Assembly (NCBI RefSeq): GCF_000429245.1
Contig: NZ_KE386870.1
Span: forward strand, 403,311 to 467,310
Origin: Schaalia georgiae DSM 6843
Lineage (GTDB): Bacteria > Actinomycetota > Actinomycetes > Actinomycetales > Actinomycetaceae
Length of the DNA stretch: 64,000 nt
Direction: 5' to 3'
Shown here: positions 19,844-29,490 of the stretch, piece after piece
Layout of the letters: each line of letters starts with the position of its first letter
Position numbering within the stretch: position 1 is the stretch's first letter
Made by a program: the position numbers and the translations under genes
Notes under the pieces: model-generated
Database searches by the model: none
Seen by the model: only the letters and a program-made list of their open reading frames with translations
Told to the model about the DNA's origin: nothing

Positions 19844-21034
19844 ATGAGTGATTGTGTTCTCCGCGGCCGCGTGGTGCTGGCCGACTCCGTGATCGACGAC
19901 GGCGTCATCGAGGTGCGCGACGGCGCCATCGTCCGCGTCGCGCCCGCCTCCCAGTACGGCCAGGGCCTGCCGGGCCCGACCGGTTCTACCTTCCTGCCGG
20001 GCCTGGTCGATGTCCACTGCCACGGCGGGGGAGGGGAGTCCTTCCCCAACGCCGCGACCCCTCAGGAAGCACTGGTGGCGGTCATGGAGCACCGCCGCCA
20101 CGGCACCACCTCCCTGGTCGCCTCGTGCGTCACCGCGTCGGCCGACGTCCTGCGGGCCCGGGCCGCCACGCTCGCGGGCCTTGCCGGCAGCGGCGAGATC
20201 GCGGGCATCCACTTCGAGGGCCCCTTCGTCTCCGAGGCGCGCTGCGGGGCGCAGGATCCGGCCTACATCATCGACCCCGATCCCGCGCTCACCCGGGAAC
20301 TGCTGGACATATGCGGCGGACACGCCCTGTCCATGACGCTGGCGCCGGAGAAGCCGCGCGCCTACGGGGAGGGGTCGGTCGCCGAGGCCCTCATCGACGG
20401 CGGCGCCATCCCCTCGTGGGGGCACACGGACTCCAACGCCGCCTGCGCCCGCGCTGCCCTGGAGTACTCGCGGCGCCGGTTCGCCGAGGCGCGCACGCCG
20501 CGCGGCCCCCGCGCCACGATCACCCACCTGTTCAACGGGATGAGGCCCCTGCACCACCGCGACACGGGCCCTATCGCGGAGTTCCTCTCCGACGCGGCGC
20601 GCGGCGGGGCAGTGGTGGAGATGATCTGCGACGGCATCCACCTCGACCCCTCGATCGTGCGCGACGTGTACGAACTGGTGGGGCGCGACCACGCCGTGTT
20701 CGTCACCGACGCGATGGCGGCGGCGGGCATGCCCGACGGTCGCTACACCCTGGGCCCCCAGGACGTCGTCGTGCGCGACGGCGTCGCGCGCCTGGCGGAG
20801 GGGGAGTCGATCGCGGGCGGCACCGCCCATCTGCTGGACTGCGTGCGCGTCGCGGTCATGGCCGCCGGGATCCCGCTGGTCGACGCCGTCTACATGGCTT
20901 CTGAGCAGGGCGCCCGGATCCTCGGCGACTCCAGTGTCGGCGCCCTGGCGGCCGGCAAGCGCGCGGACATCGTCGAGGTGGACGCGGATTTGAACGTGCG
21001 CTGCGTCCGCAGGCGTGGCACTGTGGTCGTGTGA
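19844..21034 (+). CDS. nagA: N-acetylglucosamine-6-phosphate deacetylase
   Basis: Deacetylates GlcNAc-6-P to GlcN-6-P in amino-sugar use and wall recycling. 396 residues of the amidohydrolase barrel. Visible motifs: VDVHCHGGGG (His58, His60), HFEGPFVSEARCGAQDP with the metal-ligand Glu, WGHTDSNAACA, THLFNGMRPLHHRDTG, EMICDGIHLDP and the catalytic Asp in VFVTDAMAAAG. The sequence CACAAT (19831-19836) 7 bp before the ATG suggests a leaderless mRNA. No nagB or PTS gene is adjacent. Confidence 0.93.
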   Translation: MSDCVLRGRVVLADSVIDDGVIEVRDGAIVRVAPASQYGQGLPGPTGSTFLPGLVDVHCHGGGGESFPNAATPQEALVAVMEHRRHGTTSLVASCVTASADVLRARAATLAGLAGSGEIAGIHFEGPFVSEARCGAQDPAYIIDPDPALTRELLDICGGHALSMTLAPEKPRAYGEGSVAEALIDGGAIPSWGHTDSNAACARAALEYSRRRFAEARTPRGPRATITHLFNGMRPLHHRDTGPIAEFLSDAARGGAVVEMICDGIHLDPSIVRDVYELVGRDHAVFVTDAMAAAGMPDGRYTLGPQDVVVRDGVARLAEGESIAGGTAHLLDCVRVAVMAAGIPLVDAVYMASEQGARILGDSSVGALAAGKRADIVEVDADLNVRCVRRRGTVVV

Positions 21035-21327
21035 GGGGGAAACGATCATCGAAACGGCCATGGGGCACCAGCCGCCCTCTCGACATGGGCGCGCTGGCGT
21101 CAGTGGCGCGCACCGAGCGGGGCCCCGATGGCGCCGACTACCAGGTCCGCTACCTGCGCAGTGCGGCGAAGGAGTACACGTGCCCCGGGTGCTTGCGCCC
21201 CGTCCGTCCGGGCTCCGCGCACGTGGTGGCCTGGCCGGAGGAGACGCCCTTCGGCCTCCCCCAGGGCGTCGGGGCCAGGCGCCACTGGCACACGGAGTGC
21301 TGGCGCCGGGGGCTCCGACCCACGTGA
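21031..21327 (+). CDS. Small actinobacterial zinc-motif protein
   Basis: 98 residues, GTG start overlapping the nagA stop (GTGA). The core has CPGCLRPVRPGSAHVVAWPE and RHWHTECWRRG: two cysteines, histidines and a further Cys that could bind zinc. It resembles a conserved short actinobacterial protein often labelled ATP/GTP-binding without evidence. The basic N-terminus (RGKRSSKRPWG) suggests nucleic-acid contact (inference). Function unknown. Confidence 0.72.
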   Translation: MRGKRSSKRPWGTSRPLDMGALASVARTERGPDGADYQVRYLRSAAKEYTCPGCLRPVRPGSAHVVAWPEETPFGLPQGVGARRHWHTECWRRGLRPT

Positions 21328-21518
21328 GGGCACAGGCCGTGGGCCCCGTCGGCGCGGGGCGCCCGTGGGCGCGCCTTTCCGCGCACCACTATGATTGATT
21401 GGCGAATGTGATGTGTCACCACGCGGGGCACTGATGTGCCGAGGGCGGCCCCAAGCACTTAAAGTGGGGTAGGTCAAGTGCGCGTCCCCGGTGGACGCAG
21501 GTGAATCGAGGAGCGAAC

Positions 21519-22853
21519 GTGTTGAGATTCAAACGGTACCCGGCGGCCTCGTGCGTGGGCGTCGTGGCGCTGGTGTGCGTGCTCGTGGGTCTGCTCGCGT
21601 TGACGGTCTTCCGCCCGCCGGCGCGCTCGGAGTCCTCGGTGCAGTCCTCGACGGACCTGGTGATGACGCGCGACGGCGTCCTCCCCCTGGTCAAGGACGA
21701 TGTGACTGTCACAGCGACCTCCGTCTCCGGCGCCGAAGTCACTTTGATCTTCGGCACCACGCAGGACGTCAAGGGGTGGATCGGCGATGCCGCGTACACG
21801 GAGGTCGTCGGGCTCGAGGCCAACCGCGAGGCGCTGAAGACCCAGGTCCACGACGCGATCGGCGCAGGGGCCACGCAGGCCCAGTCCGGCTCCGGCGCCT
21901 CCAACCTGGCGGAGCAGTTGGCGGGCTCGGACATGTGGCTCGCCCGCTCTTCGGGGGAGGGCAGCGCTTCGCTCGACCTCGTCGACGTCCCCCAGGCGCG
22001 CTCGGTGCTCGCGGTGTCCACAGCAGGAGCGGGCGACGTGACCCTCACCCTGTCGTGGGTGAACGACCAGTCCAACACCCCCGCGATCATCGCCTTCCTA
22101 GCGGCGCTCGTCTTCGCCCTCATCGCCCTGGTGCTCTTCCTCACCAGGTGGCAGCTGCTGCGCCACCGCGCCGAGCGCGCCCGCCGCATCGACGAGCGGC
22201 GCCGTGCTGACGGCTTGGAGACCAGTTCCATCGATTCCCACGAGGTCGCCAAGAAGGCGGCTGCCCTGCGCGACGAGGAGACCGCCAGGGTCGAGGCCGC
22301 GCGCGGCGCGACGGCGGAGTCCGACGGCGCGTCCAGTAGCGACATCGACGCGGTCGTCGAGGCCATCGCGGAGGAGACCGGGGGCGCCCTCGACTCCGAC
22401 GCGGACGGCGGCTACGACGATCCGGCCGAATGGTACGACGCCGAGGAGGCGCAGGAGGAGCCCCAGCAGTGGGGTCCCCCGCAGGGCGAATGGCCCTCCG
22501 CCGACGACGGCGCCTCGCAGGGCGGGCGCCACGGAATCGGGGAACGCGTCATCCACGAGGATCCTCCGCAGACCGAGCCCACCGACACGGGGATCATCGA
22601 CCTGTCGGCGATCCGCCCCGGCGTCACGCTTCCTTCGAGGCGGGCGCTGCGCGAGGCCCGCGAGAAGGGCGAGCACGTCCTGGTCGTCGATGGCCAGGAG
22701 TACGACACGGGCCTCATCCCCGCCGTCAGCGACGACGAGGACGCCCTGGGCGAGGCGCCGACCGGTGCCGCCGACGACGACGCCTCGGCGACCGGCGGTT
22801 GGACCTCCATCATGTCGGGCTGGCTCAGTGACAGCGGAAAGGGGGGGAAGTGA
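21519..22853 (+). CDS. Two-pass membrane protein of unknown function
   Basis: 444 residues. Membrane helix near 10-30 (SCVGVVALVCVLVGLLAL), an extracytoplasmic domain of ~155 residues rich in Ser/Thr/Val, a second helix near 188-210 (IIAFLAALVFALIALVLFL), then a long acidic disordered cytosolic tail. GTG 21519 is chosen because CGAGGAG lies 5 bp upstream; GTG 21501 would contain that site. Its stop overlaps the lipoprotein gene that follows, so the two probably act together at the envelope. I do not recognise a family. Confidence 0.8.
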   Translation: MLRFKRYPAASCVGVVALVCVLVGLLALTVFRPPARSESSVQSSTDLVMTRDGVLPLVKDDVTVTATSVSGAEVTLIFGTTQDVKGWIGDAAYTEVVGLEANREALKTQVHDAIGAGATQAQSGSGASNLAEQLAGSDMWLARSSGEGSASLDLVDVPQARSVLAVSTAGAGDVTLTLSWVNDQSNTPAIIAFLAALVFALIALVLFLTRWQLLRHRAERARRIDERRRADGLETSSIDSHEVAKKAAALRDEETARVEAARGATAESDGASSSDIDAVVEAIAEETGGALDSDADGGYDDPAEWYDAEEAQEEPQQWGPPQGEWPSADDGASQGGRHGIGERVIHEDPPQTEPTDTGIIDLSAIRPGVTLPSRRALREAREKGEHVLVVDGQEYDTGLIPAVSDDEDALGEAPTGAADDDASATGGWTSIMSGWLSDSGKGGK

Positions 22854-23860
22854 TGCGGAACTTCCGTTTGGGTGCCCTGGCGGTGTGCGCCGCGCTCGCC
22901 GCTGCGGTGGCGCTGGGCGCGTGCTCGAGGGAGCTCGTCGCCCAGTCCGGGGCGAACTCGCAATCCGCCGCGAACCTCGATATCGACCGTATCGCGTCGG
23001 TGCTGTCGGCCACGAACGACGCCATGACGAAAGCGGACGCCGAACTCGACACCGCGCCCCTGTCCGGCCGGGTCTCCCAGGGCGCCCTTGAGGCGAGGGG
23101 CGCCCAGTACGCGCTCGCGAAGGCCTCGGGCAACGCGATCGCGCCGTTGGACTTCACGACCTCGTCGCGCATCGCGATCACGAACTCCGAGTCCTGGCCG
23201 AGGGCGATCTTCCACATCACGGAGGCGGATTCCTCCTCGTCAGTGCTCCCGGTCCTGGAGGTCTTCGTCCAGGACTCGGCGCGCTCGGAGTACCAGCTCA
23301 CCTCGTGGGCGCGCCTGCTCGGCGGCACGCAGTTCGTCCTCCCGCCGGTGGGAACGGGAAGCGCCTACGTGACGGGGAACGAGTCCGGTTTCGTGTCCAG
23401 CCCCGAAATGGCGCTCACGCAGTACATCACGATGATCAACTCGGGCACGCAGGACACCAGTGCGTTCACGGCCGATGAGTTCACGAAGAAGTACATCGAC
23501 GACATCTCCAGCCTCAACTCGTCGGTGTCCGCGGCAGGAACGGTGACCGCTCAAGCGTCCGCCACGGACTACCCCGTCTCGGGCCTGGTCCTGCAGGACG
23601 GCTCCGCCCTGGTCTCGGCGAACTTCACCTACACGCTCACCTACCAGCGCACGGTGGCGGGCTCCACCATGACGCTGGGCGGGCAGACCGCGTCCCTATC
23701 GCCCGATGGCGCCACAGTGGAGGGGACGGCGACGGTGAAGTACATCGGCACCGTCGTCATGCGCATCCCCAGTGCTACGGCGGGCGGCCAGATCCAGGTC
23801 GTCGGAGGTGAGAGGCTCATCCAGTCCGTCACGCTCGACGCCTCGTCCAAGCCGGACTGA
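22853..23860 (+). CDS. Putative lipoprotein
   Basis: 335 residues. A lipoprotein signal peptide, MRNFRLGALAVCAALAAAVA, ends in lipobox LGAC with the lipidated Cys24. The mature part is Ser/Thr-rich without a recognised domain and contains QTASLSPDGATVEGTATVKY. The ATG overlaps the upstream stop (TGATG). It likely anchors outside the membrane next to its two-pass neighbour; function unknown. Confidence 0.82.
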   Translation: MRNFRLGALAVCAALAAAVALGACSRELVAQSGANSQSAANLDIDRIASVLSATNDAMTKADAELDTAPLSGRVSQGALEARGAQYALAKASGNAIAPLDFTTSSRIAITNSESWPRAIFHITEADSSSSVLPVLEVFVQDSARSEYQLTSWARLLGGTQFVLPPVGTGSAYVTGNESGFVSSPEMALTQYITMINSGTQDTSAFTADEFTKKYIDDISSLNSSVSAAGTVTAQASATDYPVSGLVLQDGSALVSANFTYTLTYQRTVAGSTMTLGGQTASLSPDGATVEGTATVKYIGTVVMRIPSATAGGQIQVVGGERLIQSVTLDASSKPD

Positions 23861-23881
23861 CGGGGATCGGCCGGGCACGGG

Positions 23882-23909
23882 ACGCCGCGAGTGTTTTCAC
23901 TCGCGGCGT
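23882..23909 (+). terminator. Hairpin terminator after the lipoprotein gene
   Basis: ACGCCGCGAGTG, a TTTT loop and the exact complement form a 12-bp stem 21 bp after the stop, followed by TATCC. Confidence 0.8.
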
Positions 23910-23938
23910 TATCCGTCGTAGCAGCCCTCCGCCTCGCC

Positions 23939-23944
23939 TAGAAT
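23939..23944 (+). promoter_or_regulatory. -10 box TAGAAT of the thioredoxin-fold/TPR gene
   Basis: TAGAAT lies 52 bp before the ATG, giving a short leader with AAGGAG at 23986-23991. Confidence 0.5.
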
Positions 23945-23996
23945 CGAGCCCGGAGAAACTATCGGGCCGCGTAGGCCGCCACGTCAAGGAGCGCTG

Positions 23997-24887
23997 ATGA
24001 ACGAGGACAAGGACACCCAGCAGGAGACCACGGTCCGGGCCGCCGACTCGCGGGGGGCGGTCGACCTGGCCGCCGCGCCGACGCGAACGGCCCAGCCGGA
24101 CGGGCCCGGAGACGGCCTGCGGATCCCGCTGGTGACCGAGACGGACGAGGCGGGTTTCCAGGACGTCATGTCCACCTCGCAGACTGTGCCCGTCGTCCTG
24201 GTCCTGTGGTCGCAGCGCTCCCTCGAGTCGAAGCCGACCATGGGCGTGCTGGAGGAGATCGCCCGCGAGAAGGCCGGGGCCTTCCAATTGGTCGAGGTGG
24301 AGGTCGAGGCCGCGCCCCAGATCGCCCAGGCGTTCCAAGTCCAGGCGGTCCCCAGCGTCATCGCCCTGGTGGGCGCCCGCCCCCTGCCGCTCTTCCAGGG
24401 GAGCGCCGCGAAGGAGCAGATCGTTCCCGTCATCGACCAGGTCCTCGAGGCCGCTGCGCAGATGGGCGTGACGGGGCGCGTCGCCGTGTCCGTCGAGCAG
24501 ACGCAGGAGCCGACGCCGTCCGAGCACGAGGCGCCCCTGGCGGCCGAGGCGGAGGGGCGCCTGGCGGACGCCGTGGCGGCGTGGGAGAGGGTCATCGAGC
24601 TCAACCCCCGCGACGAGGCCGCGAAGGCCCACCTGTCCCGCGTGCGCCTCGCGCAGAGGAACGCGGAGGCGGACGGAGCCGGCGACCCGGCCTCGAGGGC
24701 CGACGCCCTCTTCGCCGCGGGCGACCAGGCGGGCGCGTTCCAGGTGCTCCTGGACCTGATCGGGGCAGCCTCCGACCCGGAGGAGCGCGAGGCCCTGCGC
24801 CAGCGCCTCGTCGACCTCTTCCGCGTCGCGGGCGCCACCCCCGAGGTCAAGAAGGCCAGAACGCTGCTGTCGATGCTCCTCATGTGA
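23997..24887 (+). CDS. Thioredoxin-fold/TPR protein lacking CxxC (CnoX/YbbN-like)
   Basis: 296 residues. The acidic N-tail is followed by a thioredoxin fold near 46-150: VPVVLVLWSQRSLESKP where WCGPC would be, then FQVQAVPSVIALV with the cis-proline region. A helical TPR-like half follows (AEGRLADAVAAWERVIELNP). The architecture matches CnoX/YbbN chaperone-like proteins. No cysteine is present in the active loop, so it cannot do dithiol chemistry and a holdase or scaffold role is more likely. AAGGAG lies 5 bp before the ATG. Confidence 0.85.
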   Translation: MNEDKDTQQETTVRAADSRGAVDLAAAPTRTAQPDGPGDGLRIPLVTETDEAGFQDVMSTSQTVPVVLVLWSQRSLESKPTMGVLEEIAREKAGAFQLVEVEVEAAPQIAQAFQVQAVPSVIALVGARPLPLFQGSAAKEQIVPVIDQVLEAAAQMGVTGRVAVSVEQTQEPTPSEHEAPLAAEAEGRLADAVAAWERVIELNPRDEAAKAHLSRVRLAQRNAEADGAGDPASRADALFAAGDQAGAFQVLLDLIGAASDPEEREALRQRLVDLFRVAGATPEVKKARTLLSMLLM

Positions 24888-24947
24888 GGACCGTCCGCCC
24901 CGCTCGCGCGGGGGAGCACTGTCGGGCTGCTGCCCGGAACGGCTCGA

Positions 24948-24989
24948 GCGCCGGGGCCGGGGCTGGATATCCAGCCCCGGCCCCGGCGC
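24948..24989. terminator. Bidirectional terminator between the TPR gene and glgB
   Basis: A perfect 42-bp palindrome (arms starting GCGCCGGGGCCGGGGCTGGA) lies between the convergent genes, 60 bp after one stop and 7 bp after the other. Confidence 0.8.
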
Positions 24990-24996
24990 GCTCAGC

Positions 24997-27192
24997 TCAC
25001 TGCTGTTGCGAGACGGGCGCCAGCCAGACGGCGCCCAGCGGCGGCACCCGCAACTCGATGGAGGCGGGGCGGCCGTTCCACGGGAGGTCCTCGGCGATCT
25101 GCGTTCCGACGTTCACCACGCCGGAGCCCCCGAACTCCTCGGCGTCCGTGTTCAGGACCTCCGCCCATTCGCCGCCGAAGGGCAGGCCGATCCGGTAGCC
25201 CTCATGCGGGTTGCCCGCGAAGTTCGACACGCACACGAGCACCTGGCGGCTGCCGTCCTTGCCTGTTCCCTTGCGCAGGTACGAGATGAGGTTGTGGTCG
25301 CCGTCGGAGGCGTCGATCCACTCGAAGCCCGTGTAGTCGTCGTCCCACAACGCGGGATTCGACGTGTAGATGGCGTTGAGGCGCGCCACGAGCGCCTGGA
25401 CCCCGGCGTGGCCCTCCTGGTCCGTCAGCCACCAGTCCAGTGAGTAGGACTCGTTCCACTCCTGCTCCTGGCCGATCTCCTGGCCCATGAAGAGCAGCTG
25501 CTTGCCCGGGTGGCTCCACTGGTAGGCGTACAGGGAGCGCAGCCCCGCCAGGCGCTGCCACTTGTCGCCCGGCATCTTCGAGATGATGGAGCCCTTGCCG
25601 TGGACGACCTCGTCGTGGGACAGGGGCAGAACGTAGTTCTCCGAGAAGGCGTACACCAGGGAGAACGTGAGCTCCCCGTGGTGCCACCGGCGGTTGACAG
25701 GGTCCTCCTCCATGTAGCGCAGGGTGTCGTTCATCCACCCCATGTTCCACTTCATCCCGTAGCCCAGGCCCCCTCCGCTGGTGGGGGCGGTGACGCCCGG
25801 CCACGCCGTGGACTCCTCGGCGATCATCACGATGCCCGGGTGGCGGCGGTACGCGGTGGCGTTCGCCTCCTGGATGAAGCCGATGGCCTCCAGGTTCTCA
25901 CGGCCGCCGTACTGGTTGGGGCGCCACTGGCCGTCCTTGCGGGAGTAGTCCAGGTAGAGCATCGAGGCGACCGCGTCCACCCGCAGGCCATCGACGTGGA
26001 AGTCCTCCAGCCAGTACAGGGCGTTGGCGACCAGGAAGTTGCGCACCTCGCGGCGGCCGAAGTTGAAGACGTAGGTGCCCCAGTCGGGGTGCTCGCCGCG
26101 CAGGGGATCCGGATCCTCGTACAGGGGGGTGCCGTCGAAGCGGGCCAGCGCCCAGTCGTCCTTGGGGAAGTGGGCGGGCACCCAGTCGAGGATGACGCCG
26201 ATGCCGGCGCGGTGGAGGGCGTCGATCAAGTAGCGGAAGTCGTCGGGGGTGCCGTAGCGGGACGTGGGGGCGAAGTACGAGGTCACCTGGTAGCCCCACG
26301 AGCCGCCGAAGGGGTGCTCCGCCACGGGCATGAACTCCACGTGGGTGAAGCCCATCTCCTTCACGTAGGGGACGAGCTCGTCGGCAAGATCCCGGTAGCC
26401 CAGTCCCTGCCGCCACGAGCCGACATGCACCTCGTAGACGGACATCGGGCCGTTGTGGACGCTGTGGCGCGCCCTGTTGGCCAGCCACTCGTCGTCGCCC
26501 CACTCGTGGAAGTAGTCGGTGACCACTGAGGCGGTGGCGGGCGGGATCTCCGTGGCGCGGGCCAGCGGATCGGCCTTCTGGAACCAGTTGCCGCCCGGGC
26601 CCTGGATCTCGAACTTGTAGCGGGCGCCCACGCCCACGCCCGGGATGAACAGCTCCCAGATGCCCGAGGCGCCCAGGGAGCGCATCGACGAGGCCGTGCC
26701 GTCCCAGTAGTTGAAGTCGCCGACGACGCGGACCGCCCGGGCGTTCGGCGCCCACACGGCGAAGGCGACGCCGTCGGAACCGCCCATGTCACCGTCGAAA
26801 TGGCGCACGTGCGCGCCCAGGACCTTCCACAGGTTCTCGTGGCGGCCCTCGGAGATCAGGTAGGTGTCCATCTCGCCCAGGGTCGGCAGGTAGTGGTAGG
26901 GGTCGTCGACGGTGTTCGTGTCCTTGCCGTAAGTGACCCTCAGCCGGTAGTCGGGCACTTGGTCGCCGGGGACGACGGCCACCCACACGCCCCCGCGCTC
27001 GTGGACGGCCGGGAAGGCCCCCTGGGGGGTGACGACCTCTACCGCGTCGGCCAGGTGCGCCACCGCGCGTATTGTGATCCCTCCCTCGCCCACGTGCGCG
27101 CCGAGCACGGAGTGGGGCGAGTAGAAGGCGCCCGCGGCGACGGCGTCGAGGGTGTCATCATCGACCGGAATCGGATTGGGCAGAGCAGTCAT
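24997..27192 (-). CDS. glgB: 1,4-alpha-glucan branching enzyme
   Basis: GH13 enzyme adding alpha-1,6 branches to glycogen or GlgE-made glucan. 731 residues, N-terminal CBM48 ([19 protein letters not shown]), catalytic barrel and C-terminal beta domain. The catalytic triad is in place: Asp ~405 ([13 protein letters not shown]), Glu ~458 ([11 protein letters not shown]) and Asp ~527 ([12 protein letters not shown]), matching E. coli D405/E458/D526. It lies 173 bp downstream of glgE. Confidence 0.97.
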   Translation of the reverse strand: MTALPNPIPVDDDTLDAVAAGAFYSPHSVLGAHVGEGGITIRAVAHLADAVEVVTPQGAFPAVHERGGVWVAVVPGDQVPDYRLRVTYGKDTNTVDDPYHYLPTLGEMDTYLISEGRHENLWKVLGAHVRHFDGDMGGSDGVAFAVWAPNARAVRVVGDFNYWDGTASSMRSLGASGIWELFIPGVGVGARYKFEIQGPGGNWFQKADPLARATEIPPATASVVTDYFHEWGDDEWLANRARHSVHNGPMSVYEVHVGSWRQGLGYRDLADELVPYVKEMGFTHVEFMPVAEHPFGGSWGYQVTSYFAPTSRYGTPDDFRYLIDALHRAGIGVILDWVPAHFPKDDWALARFDGTPLYEDPDPLRGEHPDWGTYVFNFGRREVRNFLVANALYWLEDFHVDGLRVDAVASMLYLDYSRKDGQWRPNQYGGRENLEAIGFIQEANATAYRRHPGIVMIAEESTAWPGVTAPTSGGGLGYGMKWNMGWMNDTLRYMEEDPVNRRWHHGELTFSLVYAFSENYVLPLSHDEVVHGKGSIISKMPGDKWQRLAGLRSLYAYQWSHPGKQLLFMGQEIGQEQEWNESYSLDWWLTDQEGHAGVQALVARLNAIYTSNPALWDDDYTGFEWIDASDGDHNLISYLRKGTGKDGSRQVLVCVSNFAGNPHEGYRIGLPFGGEWAEVLNTDAEEFGGSGVVNVGTQIAEDLPWNGRPASIELRVPPLGAVWLAPVSQQQ

Positions 27193-27335
27193 TGCGGTTC
27201 CTTACTCCTCGAGAATGGCTCTCGTTTGCCAGTGTATCGGTGCTGGCCCCAGCCCGTCGCCGTTTCGTGTGACGGGCGCCGCGCCCCTGGGGGCGGGAGT
27301 CGCGCGGGAGGGGCCGGCCCGCGCGGAGAACAGGG

Positions 27336-27362
27336 GGGCGGGGGCGTCCAGGGCCCCCGCCC
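27336..27362 (-). terminator. Hairpin terminator after glgE
   Basis: A 10-bp stem GGGCGGGGGC with a 7-nt loop, ending 3 bp beyond the glgE stop. It separates glgE from glgB, so glgB may have its own promoter. Confidence 0.65.
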
Positions 27363-27365
27363 GTC

Positions 27366-29411
27366 TCACTCGTGGTGCGACCAGGGAGAGGTGTGGGCCT
27401 GCTCCACGGAGAGGACGTGGCCCAGGCGGGTCACCGGCGACAGGGACACCCAGTTGTCGGCGCCCCACAGGTAGGTGTGCCCGTCGAGCTCGTCGACCAC
27501 GGTGAAGTGGCCGCCGGAGGTCTCCAGTCCCAGTTCCGTCAGGTCCAGGTACACGGAGCCGTCCACGCCGTTGTGGGGGTCCAGCGAGATCACGCAGATC
27601 ACTGTGTCCGTCTGCCCTGAGTCGGTGAAACGCCCCGGGATCTGGCGGGAGAAAGCGATCAAGCGGTCGTCGCTGGTGGGGTGGATACGGATTTGGTGCA
27701 GCTGTCGCAGCGCGGGGTGCTTGGAGCGGGCGGCGTTGAGCAGCGTAATGAGCTTCGAGATGCCGATCGGATCGGCATCGGCCCAGCGGCGCGGGCGGAA
27801 CTCGTACTTCTCGTTGTCGTTGGGTTCCTCGAAGGAGCCGCGCGGCGTGTTCTCCACGAACTCGTACCCGGAGTACACGCCCCACGTCGGCGAGCCCAGC
27901 GCTGCCAGCATCGCCCGGATCGCGAAGACGGCAGTCCCCCCGTCCCACATCTGCGGAGTGAGGATGTCGTGGGTGGTCGGCCAGAAGGTCGGGCGCATGA
28001 GGTGCGCGGTCTGCGTGGAGACCTCCTCCAGGTACTCCTCGATCTCGTGCTTGTGGGTGCGCCACGCGAAGTACGTGTAGGACTGGTCGAAGCCCACTGC
28101 GCCCAGGGTCCGCATCATCGCGGGCCGGGTGAACGCCTCGGCGAGGAAGAGGGTCCCCGGGTGCGCCCGGTGCACGTCGTCCAGGATCCGCTGCCAGAAG
28201 CGCACGGGTTTGGTGTGGGGGTTGTCGACCCGGAAGATCGTGACTCCGTGCGAGATCCACACTTCGATTACCGCGCGGATCGCGTCGTAGATCCCCTCCG
28301 GGTCGTTGTCGAAGTTCAGGGGGTAGATGTCCTGGTACTTCTTCGGCGGATTCTCCGCGTAGGCGATCGTCCCGTCGGCCCGGGTGGTGAACCACTCCGG
28401 GTGCTCGGCCACCCACGGGTGGTCGGGCGAGCACTGGAGGGCCAGATCGAGGGCGACTTCCATGCCCAGGGACCGCGCGCGCGACACGAAGGCGTCGAAG
28501 GCCTCGAAGCCCCCCAGGTCCGGGTGGACCGCGTCGTGGCCGCCCTCGGCCGAGCCGATCCCGTAAGGGGAGCCAGGGTCGCCGGGCTCCGCCACGAGGG
28601 CGTTGTTCTTGCCCTTCCGGTGGGTCGTGCCGATCGGATGGACTGGCGTGAGGTACACCACGTCAAATCCCATGGAGGAGATGCGCGGCAGGTCCTCCGC
28701 CGCCGTGCGCAGCGTGCCCGACACCCAGGAGCCGTCAGGACGTTGGAAGGCCCCCTCGGAGCGCGGGAAGATCTCGTACCATGCGCCGGCCAGGGCCAGC
28801 GGGCGGGCGACTCCCAACGGGTACGACCGGGTCGAGCCGACCAGGTCGCGCAGCGGGGAGTCCCGGAAGATGACGCGCACCCGCGAGGACACGCCTGCCG
28901 AGAGGCGCTGCTGGGGGCTGCGGTTCGCGTCGCGCAGGCGGGCGGCCGCATCGACGAGGACTTCGGCGTCGGCGGGGGAGGGGTGGGACTGACCGGGGTT
29001 CGCCAGTGCCTCGCCCGCCGCGGCGCGCTCCATGAGGCGCGCGCCCTCCTCCAGCATCAGCTCCACGTCGACGCGCGCGTCGATCTTCACCGTCGCGTCG
29101 TGGCGCCACGTCGCGTAGGGATCCGACCAGGTGTCGATCCGGAACGTCCAGTCGCCGGGGCGGTCGGCGCACACCCACGCCTCGTAGCGGTCGAGGCCGG
29201 GCATGATGTCGACCATGCGGGTGCGGGAGTACTCGCGCCCGTCGGGATCGATGAGGACAGCCTCGGCGGCGTAGGCGTCATGGCCCTCGCGGAACACAGT
29301 CGCGCGGATGGGGAACGGCTCCCCCTGCGTGGCCTTCGCGGGCAGTGTCCCGTCTTCGACGACGGGGAACACTTCGATTGCGGGGATTCGGGGCAATAGT
29401 TCGTCGCTCAC
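27366..29411 (-). CDS. glgE: Alpha-1,4-glucan:maltose-1-phosphate maltosyltransferase
   Basis: GH13_3 enzyme extending alpha-glucan with maltose-1-phosphate. 681 residues, the usual GlgE length. Signatures: YLTPVHPIGTTHRKGKNN, GSPYGIG, nucleophile Asp ~396 in TIFRVDNPHTKPVRFW, acid/base Glu ~425 in LFLAEAFTRPAMM, and QSYTYFAWRTHKHE. The GTG at 29411 follows TAGGCT by 6 bp, so the gene looks leaderless. No treS/pep2 (maltose-1-P supply) is in the window. Confidence 0.96.
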   Translation of the reverse strand: MSDELLPRIPAIEVFPVVEDGTLPAKATQGEPFPIRATVFREGHDAYAAEAVLIDPDGREYSRTRMVDIMPGLDRYEAWVCADRPGDWTFRIDTWSDPYATWRHDATVKIDARVDVELMLEEGARLMERAAAGEALANPGQSHPSPADAEVLVDAAARLRDANRSPQQRLSAGVSSRVRVIFRDSPLRDLVGSTRSYPLGVARPLALAGAWYEIFPRSEGAFQRPDGSWVSGTLRTAAEDLPRISSMGFDVVYLTPVHPIGTTHRKGKNNALVAEPGDPGSPYGIGSAEGGHDAVHPDLGGFEAFDAFVSRARSLGMEVALDLALQCSPDHPWVAEHPEWFTTRADGTIAYAENPPKKYQDIYPLNFDNDPEGIYDAIRAVIEVWISHGVTIFRVDNPHTKPVRFWQRILDDVHRAHPGTLFLAEAFTRPAMMRTLGAVGFDQSYTYFAWRTHKHEIEEYLEEVSTQTAHLMRPTFWPTTHDILTPQMWDGGTAVFAIRAMLAALGSPTWGVYSGYEFVENTPRGSFEEPNDNEKYEFRPRRWADADPIGISKLITLLNAARSKHPALRQLHQIRIHPTSDDRLIAFSRQIPGRFTDSGQTDTVICVISLDPHNGVDGSVYLDLTELGLETSGGHFTVVDELDGHTYLWGADNWVSLSPVTRLGHVLSVEQAHTSPWSHHE

Positions 29412-29490
29412 ACTCCCAGCCTAATGGAAAACGCGGGCGACGAGTACACGGGCGTTCCTCACCCTCCGCCGAGGGGCCGCCGGGTGGGGC

